DNA from: Promethearchaeota archaeon
GTDB taxonomy: Archaea; Asgardarchaeota; Lokiarchaeia; Sigynarchaeales; SOKP01
Assembly (NCBI GenBank): GCA_016839655.1
Contig: JAEOTW010000152.1
Location: forward strand, 1 to 42,897
Direction: 5' to 3'
Length of the DNA: 42,897 bases
Within the stretch, counting starts at the first letter, position 1. Each line of letters starts with the position of its first letter. The position numbers and the translations under genes were made by a program. Below are positions 32,629 to 41,810 of this stretch, in pieces. Below the pieces are notes generated by a model. That model saw nothing but the letters and a program-made list of their open reading frames with translations, was not told where the DNA came from and made no database searches.

Positions 32629-33603
32629 ATGAAAGAATCTCTTACTCCTGGAAAAATACAAAAGAGGCTATCGACTGGAGACTTATCTAAAGAAAAGGCT
32701 GTAGAACAATTAATTTCATTAATCGAGGGTAGTGATGATACAGAGATCCGTGTTCAGAGTATTGAAACTTTGGAAAAATTAAAGGTTCAAAGTGAAACAA
32801 TCTTTGAAATGTTAGAAAATTGTTTGATATCTGATGAAAACGCAATTGTGAGAAGTACTGTAGCCAAATATATAATTGAACATTATCTGGAAGAAGGCAT
32901 ATCAGCCTTGACATGGACTATTAAACATGAGAAATCCCCTTTTATCATAAAATTCTTTTTTAGTTCCATGGAAAAATTCGATTCACCCAATTTGAAGCCA
33001 ATAAAAAAGGCGATGACAAACTGGAATGAAAAATTCTCATCAAAAATTGGAGTTACCCCTAAAGAATCGAGTTTTTTCTTAGATTTGGAATTATTATTTT
33101 GTAAAGATAAGAGTCGCTATGAGATAGATCCAATGAGTTATAAGCATTATGAAACTCTAAGCGATACCAAAAATGGTGAACCCTGGTTAGTTATTAAAAA
33201 TAAACACGTTGTAACTTTAAATTTTAATTATTTTAATTGGAAATTTATTAAAAACAATATGGATATCATTGATTCTCTTAGTAAACTTCAAAATCTTGAT
33301 ATATACTTATCCTCATTACATAAATATAACATGAATGATACTACAATTCTATATATACCTGAATCAATAGGATCTCTTACTCATTTAAGTAAATTAATTC
33401 TTCGTAGAAATGGATTAGAAATATTACCATTATCTCTAAGAAAATTATCGTTAATTAAAGAATTGGATTTAAGTCATAATAAATTAAAGGAAATCCCTGA
33501 TTTTTTTCTCTCTTTCAATTTTTTAGAAAAGCTTAACATTAAGCATAATATTGTTAAAGATATTCCTAGGCAGTTATCTAATACAACGACTGTAATTAGA
33601 TAA
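32629..33603 (+). CDS. HEAT-like and leucine-rich-repeat protein
   Basis: A 324-residue protein. Residues about 1-130 are helical pairs of HEAT type (EKAVEQLISLIEGSDDTEIRVQSIETLEKL, shown here only in outline). The C-terminal part holds leucine-rich repeats with the LxxLxLxxNxLxxIP pattern, including LSKLILRRNGLEILPLSL, IKELDLSHNKLKEIP and LEKLNIKHNIVKDIP. There is no signal peptide, so it is cytoplasmic and probably a binding scaffold. Partner unknown. It sits 100 nt after the winged-helix/TPR gene on the same strand and could be cotranscribed with it. Confidence 0.75.
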   Translation: MKESLTPGKIQKRLSTGDLSKEKAVEQLISLIEGSDDTEIRVQSIETLEKLKVQSETIFEMLENCLISDENAIVRSTVAKYIIEHYLEEGISALTWTIKHEKSPFIIKFFFSSMEKFDSPNLKPIKKAMTNWNEKFSSKIGVTPKESSFFLDLELLFCKDKSRYEIDPMSYKHYETLSDTKNGEPWLVIKNKHVVTLNFNYFNWKFIKNNMDIIDSLSKLQNLDIYLSSLHKYNMNDTTILYIPESIGSLTHLSKLILRRNGLEILPLSLRKLSLIKELDLSHNKLKEIPDFFLSFNFLEKLNIKHNIVKDIPRQLSNTTTVIR

Positions 33604-33670
33604 TTATTTATACAAGAAAATATAAAGTTTAAATCAAACTTTATGTAATTTATTGAATAAAGTGAATATT

Positions 33671-35383
33671 ATGGCTGAAGAAAAGAAAATGATAAATGGT
33701 GGCGACGTTTTAATTAAATGTCTTCTAAAAGAAAATGTTAAATACTTATTTGGGGTTCCTGGCGGACAATTTCTAAATATGTATGATGCTGTTTATAAAT
33801 GGGGAAGAGAACAAGGAATAGATACTGTCCTATTCAGACATGAAGCATCAGCAGGTCATGCGGCAGACGCATGGACAAGATTAACAAATACTCCTGGTAT
33901 CTGTTTTGGAACCGCTGGTCCTGGGGCAATAAACCTAATCTCAGGAGTTGGTGCGGCTTGGGCAGATAATATTCCTGTTATAGCGATTGTTCCTCAAGTT
34001 AATTCTGAATTTCAAGATTCTTTTACTTTGCAAGGCAGTCTAGATCAACTCACAATGTATAAACCAATTACAAAATATCAGAAAAGTGTTCGTAAACTCA
34101 AGGAAATACCAGATGCAGTTCATAAAGCTTTTAGAGAAGTCTTAAGTGGTCGACCTCAACCTGCTTTAATAGAGATATTTGAAGATGCTTTTCTTGAAGA
34201 AATTGAAGAGGATCAATTAGAAATCTTGAATAAGGAAAAATATCGAGCCCTTGAAAAACCAGCTATTAAGGATGAATTAATTGAAGAAGCTCTAAAACTG
34301 TTAATAAATGCTGAAAAACCATTGATAATTTCCGGTGGAGGTGTCTCAAGATCAGAAGCTTGGAATGAACTAGAGGGATTTGTAGATTATTTAAAACTTC
34401 CCGTAATAACAACTAGTACAGGTATAGGAACAATACCCGAAAAAAAACAGTACTTATTTGGAGCGGGAGTTGCTGGTATGGGATTAAAAATAATACCAGA
34501 AGCGGACGTAGTGCTTGCCCTTGGATGCAAATTTTCTTGGACGATGGCTCATGGTGAAGAACCTTTTTGGAAAGATTCACAAACTTTAATCCAAGTAGAT
34601 ATTGATCCATCAATAATTGGACGTGCGAAGCGAATAACTTTGGGCATTATTGGGGATTGTAAACAATTTTTAACACAAATCCTTGAAAAAGTTAGAACTA
34701 AGGATAAAGTAGATAGTAGAGAATGGTTAGATGGACTTATTAAAACTCGAGAGAATAATATAGAAAAACTGAATAAGAAATTATCCAGAGAAAAAGTACC
34801 GATAATGCCTAAGAGACTTATCAAAGATGTTTTGGAATTTATCGATGAAGAGGGTATTTTAATTCTTGATGGTGGAGATATATCAGTTTCAGCTGCAGAA
34901 CAGATTTATGATTATAAAATCCGAAAACCACTTTCTACTCTAGCGGCAACTGGTATGGGACAATTAGGTACTGCTATTCCTTATGGAATTGGAGCAAAAT
35001 TGGCAAAACCAGAAAAACAAGTCGTTGCTCTTGTGGGTGATGGTAGTTTTATGATTAATATTCAAGATTTGGAAACTGCTGTAAGATTAAATTTAAAGAA
35101 CCTAGTTTATGTTATAGCTAATAACAGTGCTTGGGGCATGATTAAGTCTGGACAGAAAATGTATATGGGGAAAAGATACATTGATGTAGACTTTCCAGAT
35201 TTTGACTTCGCAAAATGTGCAGAAAGTTTCGGGTGCCATGGGGAAGTCGTAACTGATCCAAATGAGATCAAACCAGCTTTAGAAAGAGCAAAAAATTCGG
35301 GAAAACCAGCAGTTATTGATGTAAAGATTGGCTTTGAAACTCCAGATACAACAAAACTAATGGGAAGTATGGGAATATTATAA
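33671..35383 (+). CDS. ThDP-dependent enzyme, acetolactate synthase-like
   Basis: About 570 residues with the three-domain layout of acetolactate synthase, oxalyl-CoA decarboxylase and related enzymes. FGVPGGQFLNMYDA and FRHEASAGHAADAW carry the ThDP-activating Glu, GTAGPGAINLISG follows, and the C-terminal GDGSFMINIQDLETAV with ANNSAWGMIK is the Mg/ThDP motif. No acetolactate synthase small subunit or branched-chain gene is nearby, so it could as well be an acyl-CoA lyase or decarboxylase. I chose ATG 33671; TTG 33653 and GTG 33662 are in-frame alternatives. A TATA-like stretch lies at 33621-33630. Confidence 0.85.
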   Translation: MAEEKKMINGGDVLIKCLLKENVKYLFGVPGGQFLNMYDAVYKWGREQGIDTVLFRHEASAGHAADAWTRLTNTPGICFGTAGPGAINLISGVGAAWADNIPVIAIVPQVNSEFQDSFTLQGSLDQLTMYKPITKYQKSVRKLKEIPDAVHKAFREVLSGRPQPALIEIFEDAFLEEIEEDQLEILNKEKYRALEKPAIKDELIEEALKLLINAEKPLIISGGGVSRSEAWNELEGFVDYLKLPVITTSTGIGTIPEKKQYLFGAGVAGMGLKIIPEADVVLALGCKFSWTMAHGEEPFWKDSQTLIQVDIDPSIIGRAKRITLGIIGDCKQFLTQILEKVRTKDKVDSREWLDGLIKTRENNIEKLNKKLSREKVPIMPKRLIKDVLEFIDEEGILILDGGDISVSAAEQIYDYKIRKPLSTLAATGMGQLGTAIPYGIGAKLAKPEKQVVALVGDGSFMINIQDLETAVRLNLKNLVYVIANNSAWGMIKSGQKMYMGKRYIDVDFPDFDFAKCAESFGCHGEVVTDPNEIKPALERAKNSGKPAVIDVKIGFETPDTTKLMGSMGIL

Positions 35384-35456
35384 ATACCTACTTCTTTTTC
35401 TTTTATATATTAAACTATCAAAAATTTTTAATTAGAATTAAAATGAGACGTATATT

Positions 35457-36668
35457 ATGAAAGCTTTAGTAATTCAAATTGAAAAATTTCTTGGAATGTT
35501 AAATAAAAAATTGTCAGATCCTAATTATAAACCTAAAATATATGATTTAGTAGGATTCGAGGAAATTCCTGAACCAGAATTGATAAATAAAAATTGGGTA
35601 AAGATAAAGGTAAAACTGGGGGGTATTTGTGGTACTGATATTCATATTTTAGAAATTGAGCAATCTTCCAATCAACTTAATTTTGTTTCCGGTCCAGCCG
35701 TTCCTGGCCATGAAATTGTAGGTGTAATTACAGAAGTAGGTAAGAATGTGGAAGATTTCAAAATTGGCGATAGGGTTTTAATTGATGAAGTTCTTAGTTG
35801 TGAATCTAGAGGGCTTGAATTATGTGGGGCTTGTAAGGATGGAAACAATAATTTATGCTATAACTTTGATAAAGGTGATATTGCTCCAGGATTCATAACA
35901 GGATTATGCAAAGACACTGGTGGAGGTTGGGGAGAGTATGTTGTAGCACATAAAAGTCAGTTAATAAAGATCCCAGATTCAACTTCTTTTGAAGATGCAT
36001 TGATTGCTGAGCCTTTAGCGGGTTCTATTCACGGAGTACTAAAAAATATCCCAAATAATGATGACACTGTTGTTGTTGTAGGTTGTGGGGTAATGGGATT
36101 GGCCATAATTTTGGCGTTGAAGGTGTATTCTAAGTGTAAAATTATAGCTCTAGATACAAGACAATCCCAACTTGATATTGCTACAAAATTAGGTGTCGAT
36201 GAAGTTTTTCTAGCAAGCAAGAGCAGCTTTATAAGAAAAATTGCCAGAAAATTAGGAGCAAGGACTGTATCACCTCCATTACAAGATCCAATACTTGTCG
36301 GTGGTGGAGCTGAAATTGTTTATGATTGTGTAGGTAATACTTCATCATTAACAACTAGTCTACGAATGGTAAAATCAAACGGAACTCTAATATTAATAGG
36401 GCAACCGGCAAATCTGCAATTAGATTGGACTCCATTATTTGTTAAAGAAATTAATCTCATTGCGTCAAATACTTTTGGATTTGAATTCATTGAGGGGGAA
36501 AAAAAGCGAACTATGCAAATAGCTTTGGATATAATATCATCTGGAGAAATTGATATAAGTTATTTTATTACACATAAATTTATTTTGGGAGAGTATAAGG
36601 AAGCTTTGGAAGTAGCATCAAATAAGAGTGAATATCACTCTCTTAAGGTAGTTTTTGAATTTGAATAA
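35457..36668 (+). CDS. Zinc-dependent alcohol dehydrogenase (MDR family)
   Basis: A 403-residue medium-chain dehydrogenase/reductase. Catalytic zinc ligands Cys58 (GGICGTD) and His85-Glu86 (PGHE) are present, as is a second four-cysteine lobe at 115, 123, 126 and 134 for structural zinc. The Rossmann motif VVVVGCGVMGLA lies near 195. Members oxidise alcohols, polyols or threonine with NAD(P). An insertion around 245-285 (FIRKIARKLGARTVSPPLQ) extends it beyond the usual 340-360 residues. It follows the ThDP enzyme by 73 nt; together they might make and then reduce a ketone or aldehyde, but that is speculation. Confidence 0.9.
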   Translation: MKALVIQIEKFLGMLNKKLSDPNYKPKIYDLVGFEEIPEPELINKNWVKIKVKLGGICGTDIHILEIEQSSNQLNFVSGPAVPGHEIVGVITEVGKNVEDFKIGDRVLIDEVLSCESRGLELCGACKDGNNNLCYNFDKGDIAPGFITGLCKDTGGGWGEYVVAHKSQLIKIPDSTSFEDALIAEPLAGSIHGVLKNIPNNDDTVVVVGCGVMGLAIILALKVYSKCKIIALDTRQSQLDIATKLGVDEVFLASKSSFIRKIARKLGARTVSPPLQDPILVGGGAEIVYDCVGNTSSLTTSLRMVKSNGTLILIGQPANLQLDWTPLFVKEINLIASNTFGFEFIEGEKKRTMQIALDIISSGEIDISYFITHKFILGEYKEALEVASNKSEYHSLKVVFEFE

Positions 36669-36678
36669 ATTCCATCAT

Positions 36679-36704
36679 AATTTTTTTTTACTTTTTTTTT
36701 CAAA
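36679..36704 (+). terminator. Tandem T-runs after the alcohol dehydrogenase gene
   Basis: Two T-runs of nine to ten bases, separated by AC, follow the stop codon by about ten bases, matching the U-tract terminators of archaea. Confidence 0.45.
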
Positions 36705-36839
36705 AATTGGATTTTACAACTTTATTCTCGCCACCAAATATCAAAATCAATATGGTTTAAACTTATAGAAATGCTTATTAAATGTGATCTATATTAATAA
36801 TTTTATTTTAATGTTATAATCTATTCAGGCTTTATAAAA

Positions 36840-38360
36840 ATGACAATGGATAAAATTGGTTTTGATAACGAGAGATATCTAAAGGAACAATCTAAGAGTA
36901 TTATTGATCGAGCATCTCAATTTGGGAATAAATTATATCTTGAATTCGGGGGAAAGCTGATATATGATTATCACGCATCAAGAGTTCTCCCCGGCTTCGA
37001 TCCAAATGTTAAGATGAAGCTCTTGAAGCGGCTTGAAGAAAAAATTGAGGTGATTATTTGTATATACTCTGGAGATATAGAAAGAAGGAAAGTTAGGGCT
37101 GATTTTGGTATAACTTATGACACTAGCGCATTAAAATTAATTGATGATCTTAGAGATGAAGGAATTAAAGTTTGTGCTGTGGTAGTGACACGATATAATG
37201 GTCAGCAAATTGTAAAGCAATTTTTGAATAAGCTTGAACGAAGAAATATAAAAGTATATACTCATTGTTCAATCCGAGGTTATCCAACCAATATTGATTT
37301 AATCGTAAGTGAAGAAGGATATGGTGCAAATCAATACATTGAAACATCTAAACCAATTATTATTGTTTCTGGGCCTGGACCAGGAAGTGGAAAATTAGCA
37401 ACCTGTTTATCCCAAATATATCACGAAAATATTAAGGGAATCGAAGCAGGTTATGCAAAGTTTGAAACTTTTCCTATATGGAATTTATCTTTAAAACATC
37501 CGGTCAACTTGGCATATGAATCGGCAACTGCTGATCTTGGGGATTTTAATGAAGTAGATCCCTTCCATCTTGAAGCTTATAATATTAAAGCGACAAACTA
37601 TAATCGAGATGTGGAGATTTTTCCAGTAGTACAAAAAATTATGTCGCGGATTATGGCTACTAAAATAGTGTATAAATCACCTACAGATATGGGAGTAAAT
37701 AAGGCTGGTTTTGCTATTGTTGATGATGAGATTGTGCAACAAGCGGCAAAGCAAGAAATGATTAGACGATATTTTCGTTATAATTGTGAATATACAATGG
37801 GTATAGCAGATAAAAAAACTGTACAGAAGGCAGAATTACTTATGAAGGAATTGAATCTAACTCCATTAGATCGCAAAGTGGTTAGCTATGCACGTCAGGC
37901 TTCAATAGATGCTCAAAAAAAGGGAAAAGGAAATGAAGGCGTATTTGCAGGAGCTGCATTGCAATTAAAAGATGGAAATATCATAACAGGGAAAAACTCC
38001 CCACTTATGCATTCAGCATCTAGTTTAATCCTAAATGCTATCAAAGAATTGGCTGGTATTCCTGATAATATCTATCTATTATCACCTAATATTTTAAGCT
38101 CTATAAGTAAATTAAAATCGGAAGTTTTCAACCATAAGCCCTTAAGTCTTAATCTTGAAGAAACACTTATAGCTCTAAGTATTAGTGCTGATTTTAATCC
38201 TTCTGCTAAAGTTGCAATGGAAAAACTTAAAGAACTTAATGGTTGCGAAATGCATTCTACACATATACCTACTCCTGGAGACGAGGCGGGATTAAGAAGG
38301 TTAGGGCTAAACATAACATCCGATCCCAATTTTTCATCGGAAAGACTTTTTATAACTTAA
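36840..38360 (+). CDS. DUF1846 family protein
   Basis: A 506-residue protein of DUF1846 (UPF0371), a family of unknown biochemical role. The N-terminus KLYLEFGGKLIYDYHASRVLPGFDP and the segment IIIVSGPGPGSGKLATCLSQ (a P-loop-like GPGSGK at about 185) are typical, as is AYESATADLGDFNEVDPFH. The length matches full-length members. The GPGSGK loop suggests nucleotide binding; this is inference. The start is ATG 36840 (ATG 36846 is alternative). It precedes pyrG by 68-107 nt on the same strand. Confidence 0.85.
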   Translation: MTMDKIGFDNERYLKEQSKSIIDRASQFGNKLYLEFGGKLIYDYHASRVLPGFDPNVKMKLLKRLEEKIEVIICIYSGDIERRKVRADFGITYDTSALKLIDDLRDEGIKVCAVVVTRYNGQQIVKQFLNKLERRNIKVYTHCSIRGYPTNIDLIVSEEGYGANQYIETSKPIIIVSGPGPGSGKLATCLSQIYHENIKGIEAGYAKFETFPIWNLSLKHPVNLAYESATADLGDFNEVDPFHLEAYNIKATNYNRDVEIFPVVQKIMSRIMATKIVYKSPTDMGVNKAGFAIVDDEIVQQAAKQEMIRRYFRYNCEYTMGIADKKTVQKAELLMKELNLTPLDRKVVSYARQASIDAQKKGKGNEGVFAGAALQLKDGNIITGKNSPLMHSASSLILNAIKELAGIPDNIYLLSPNILSSISKLKSEVFNHKPLSLNLEETLIALSISADFNPSAKVAMEKLKELNGCEMHSTHIPTPGDEAGLRRLGLNITSDPNFSSERLFIT

Positions 38361-38467
38361 CCTCTAGAACGAATTAGAAATTTTTTTAAAAACTGACTTC
38401 TTTTAATAATTTTGTTTATATATTTTACATGAAAAATATATTATTTCATAAAGAATTTGAAAAAATT

Positions 38468-40171
38468 ATGAACTCAAGTAGTAAATTTGTATTTGTAACA
38501 GGCGGTGTGATGTCTGGCATAATATTATAATATTTCATTATAATATGCTAAGGTAAAGGCGTCGCAACTGCTAGCATTGGTAAAGTACTTCAATTTCGTG
38601 GTTTTAAAGTTTCTGTTGTTAAAATAGATCCCTACTTAAATGTAGATCCTGGTACATTAAATCCAATTGAGCATGGTGAATGCTTTATTACTGAAGATGT
38701 ATGGGATTTCAAACCAGTTCCTGGATCTGATGAACGATCATACAGAATTTCCGAAATTGATCAGGATTTTGGAACATATTCTAGAATTCTAGGTATTGAG
38801 ATGCATCCATCACATAATATTACATCTGGTCAAATTTATCTTTCTACTATCCTTAGTGAGAGAAAAGGAAAATTTTTAGGGAAAACCGTCCAGATAATAC
38901 CTCATGTAACAGATATAATAAAGGAAAGATTAATGGAAATTGCTGAAAAAGAAGATTTAGATGTTTTATTAATTGAATGTGGAGGTACTGTAGGTGATTT
39001 AGAATCTAGTATATTTTTAGAATCATTTCGACAATTAAAACTAGAATATCCCAAACGTACTGCATTCGTTCATGTTACTCTTATTCCTTATTCTCGAGCA
39101 GTAGGACAACAAAAATCAAAGCCAACGCAACATTCCGTTAAAATGCTTCAAAGTTTAGGATTACAACCTGATATAATAATTGGTAGAAGTGAAAAACCCT
39201 TAGATAATCATATTAAAAGAAAAATATCCCTATATTCCAATGTTCCCGAAAATGCTGTAGTTTCTAATCCCGATTTAGAAGTTGTTTATGAATTACCTCT
39301 TTTGTTCGAGAAACAGGGATTAGGGGATCTTATTTGTGAGCTTATAGATCTCAAGGCAAAACTGGTGTCATATAGTGAGGTTACAAATTATTCTGAATGG
39401 GTAAAAATGGTAGAATTATTCAAAAATGCAAATAAAACCGTCAAAATAGCAATGCCAGGGAAATATTTTAACATTTCAGATTCATATATTTCTATAAATG
39501 TAGCTTTAGAAGATGCGGCTGCCCATTTAGGTTATAAAACAGAATTAAAAATGATTAATTTAGATGAAAAGATAGATATTCAAGAACAACTAAAAGATTG
39601 TGATGGTATTTTACTTACTCCTGGATTTGGAGAGAGAGCAGTAGAAGGAATGATAAAATCAGCGGAATATGCTATGGAAGAACAAATTCCTTTTTTAGGT
39701 ATCTGCTTTGGTGCTCAATTATTTTTTGTGGCTTTCTGCAGAAAGTATCTTGGATTAAAAGATGCAAATTCTACTGAAATTAATCCGGATACACCATATC
39801 CCGTAATAGATATTTTAGAAAGTCAAAAAAGCGTAACTGAAATTGGTGGTACAATGAGATTAGGAGCTAAAAAGATAATTGTTGAGAAAGGCACACGGCT
39901 TTATAAGGCTTACAAACAAGAGGAAATTTATGAACGATATCGTCATAGATTTCACATTCAGGAGAGGTTCATAACTGATGAAGCTAAACAAAAAGGATTA
40001 CTTGTATCCAGCCGAGATGAAACGGGGCAAATTATTAATAGTATAGAATTAGATCGGAAAGATCATTTTTTTGTTGGCACTCAATTCCATCCTGAATTTA
40101 AATCTCGTCCCTATAATCCTTCTCCAATATATTTAGATTTCATAAATGCTTGTGTAAAAAGAAAAAAATAG
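38468..40171 (+). CDS. pyrG: CTP synthase, coding region interrupted by 30 nt
   Basis: CTP synthase makes CTP from UTP, ATP and glutamine. The reading frame from ATG 38468 gives MNSSSKFVFVTGGVMSG and then meets TAA at 38528-38530 and again at 38549-38551. Omitting 38521-38550 joins the codons into GGVMSGIGKGVATASIGK, the family's P-loop, and the frame then runs uninterrupted to TAG at 40169-40171. The joined protein has 557 residues, close to the usual 530-550. The synthetase domain (KIDPYLNVDPGTLNP, GECFITEDVWDFKP) and the glutaminase domain (GICFGAQ nucleophile, GTQFHPEF) are intact. An ATG at 38429 is an alternative start. Restarting at 38801 would lose the ATP site. Splicing, bypass or a very recent insertion are the options; intactness of the rest argues for expression. 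Confidence 0.85.
38521..38550 (+). other. Putative 30-nt intervening sequence in pyrG (intron-like hairpin)
   Basis: The segment is almost wholly A/T. Bases 38522-38531 pair with 38537-38546 in a 10-bp stem with a 5-nt loop, extended by GC/GC pairing of 38517-38518 with 38547-38548. A 3-nt bulge (ATA, 38519-38521) faces the 5' junction and TAA (38549-38551) the 3' junction. Cutting each after its second base removes exactly 30 nt and leaves GGC-ATA-GGT, keeping frame. This resembles a relaxed bulge-helix-bulge site of archaeal splicing endonuclease, known in tRNA and a few mRNA introns. The central helix is short in this register; a 4-bp register (GCAT/ATGC) gives a 28-nt, out-of-frame cut. 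Confidence 0.55.
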
Positions 40172-40269
40172 CAAAATCCTCCTTATCTCTTATTATTTAA
40201 TTTGGGTATCTATAAAAATCCAATATTCTTCTAATTAACTAATAAAAAATTATTAGATTTAACTAAATC

Positions 40270-41715
40270 ATGCCTCTAAAAACACCGGAAGAATATTTAG
40301 AAAGTATTAAACGTCCAGTAAATTTGTATCTGTTTGGTGAAAAAGTCAAAGAATTTTGGAATCATCCTATTATCAAACCATCTATTAATACAGTCATGAA
40401 AATTTATGAACTGGCTCAAAAGGAAGAATTTAAGGATGTCATGACCACGAACTCACACCTCACAGGTGAGATTATAAATCGTTTCACTCAAATTCACCAA
40501 TCTACCGATGATCTTATAAAGAAAGTTAAAATGCAGAGATTATTAGGACAACACACTGCCTGCTGTTTCCAGCGATGCGTTGGTTTTGATGCTGCAAATG
40601 CTTTATATAGTATCACTTATGAAATGGATAAAAAGAATGGTACTAATTATTTTGAACGTTTTAAAAGATATTGGGTTGAAGTTCAAAGCCAAGATTTAAT
40701 GGTTGATGGTGCAATGACTGACACAAAAGGAGATCGGAGTAAACGCCCCACTGATCAACCAGATCCTGATGCATATCTACATATAATTGATGAGAATGAT
40801 GAAGGGATCATAGTTAGAGGTGCTAAAGTCCATCAAACTGGATTTCTTAATTCCCATCGAGTCATCGTTATGCCTACTCTAGCATTAAGACCTGGTGAGG
40901 AAGATTATGCAGTTAGTTGCGGTATTGATACAAATCAAAAAGGTATTACATTGATTTATGGAAGACAATCTTGTGATACCAGAAAAATGGAAGAAGGGAA
41001 ATTAGATATCGGGAATTTCAAATATGGCGGTCAAGAAATATTCGTAGTATTTGATAATGTGTTTGTCCCAAATGAAAATATCTTTATGAAAGGTGAAGTT
41101 GAATTTTCAGGAGAATTGGTTAATCGATTTGCCGGATTTCATAGACAATCATATGGAGGATGTAAAGTAGGAGTTGGAGATGTACTTATAGGCGCTACAG
41201 CTCTAATTTCAGAATATAATGGCACCGAAAAAGCATCTCATATAAGAGATAAACTTGTAGAAATGACTCATTTGAATGAAACTTTATATAGTTGTGGAAT
41301 AGCCTGCAGCTCTTTAGGATTTCAAAGGGAAGCAGGAAATTATGAAATGGATATGTTATTAGCTAATGTATGTAAACAAAATGTTACACGATTCCCTTAT
41401 GAAATCGGAAGACTTGCAGAAGACATTGCAGGTGGAATGATTTGTACAATGCCATCTGAAGAAGATCTTAAATCAGAAGAAATAGGTCCTTTAATTGAAA
41501 AATATCTGACAACATGTGAAGGTGTTTGTGCAGAAGATCGATTTAAAGTCCTACGTTTCATAGAAAACTTAACCATGGGCGTTGCTTCGGTAAGCTACCG
41601 GACAGAATCCATGCATGGCGCAGGGAGCCCAATGGCCCAGAGAATTATGATTTCACGCCAATCTAATTTAGAAGAAAAGAAGAAATTGGTAAAAGAAATT
41701 CTTGAAATTAAGTAA
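40270..41715 (+). CDS. abfD: 4-hydroxybutyryl-CoA dehydratase
   Basis: A 481-residue FAD- and [4Fe-4S]-dependent enzyme that converts 4-hydroxybutyryl-CoA to crotonyl-CoA through a ketyl radical. The iron-sulfur ligands of the Clostridium enzyme (Cys99, Cys103, His292, Cys299) are matched by Cys99 and Cys103 in CCFQRCVGFD and by His291 and Cys298 in GFHRQSYGGCK. The length equals that enzyme's. This pattern separates it from the flavin monooxygenases (HpaB) of the same superfamily. Crotonyl-CoA would feed enoyl-CoA hydratases such as the one at 1.6 kb. An acyl-CoA ligase gene follows by 95 nt. Confidence 0.92.
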   Translation: MPLKTPEEYLESIKRPVNLYLFGEKVKEFWNHPIIKPSINTVMKIYELAQKEEFKDVMTTNSHLTGEIINRFTQIHQSTDDLIKKVKMQRLLGQHTACCFQRCVGFDAANALYSITYEMDKKNGTNYFERFKRYWVEVQSQDLMVDGAMTDTKGDRSKRPTDQPDPDAYLHIIDENDEGIIVRGAKVHQTGFLNSHRVIVMPTLALRPGEEDYAVSCGIDTNQKGITLIYGRQSCDTRKMEEGKLDIGNFKYGGQEIFVVFDNVFVPNENIFMKGEVEFSGELVNRFAGFHRQSYGGCKVGVGDVLIGATALISEYNGTEKASHIRDKLVEMTHLNETLYSCGIACSSLGFQREAGNYEMDMLLANVCKQNVTRFPYEIGRLAEDIAGGMICTMPSEEDLKSEEIGPLIEKYLTTCEGVCAEDRFKVLRFIENLTMGVASVSYRTESMHGAGSPMAQRIMISRQSNLEEKKKLVKEILEIK

Positions 41716-41810
41716 TATAACTCTAAATTCTCTACTATTTTCATTATTAAATGGGTTTATAGTGAAAATTATATATAATTTTAAAAATAACAATTAAATT
41801 GGTGGAAATT

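Noticed and set aside
38515..38551. Group I or group II intron, or insertion sequence, as the cause of the pyrG interruption
   Set aside because: The insert is only 30 nt, has no target-site duplication longer than a base or two and no catalytic RNA core. A bulge-helix-bulge-like or bypass element is the only fitting class.
38801..40171. A stand-alone 456-residue CTP synthase starting at ATG 38801
   Set aside because: The family-conserved sequence continues upstream of this ATG in the same frame to 38552 and, past the 30-nt insert, to 38468. A protein starting here would lack the P-loop and UTP site.
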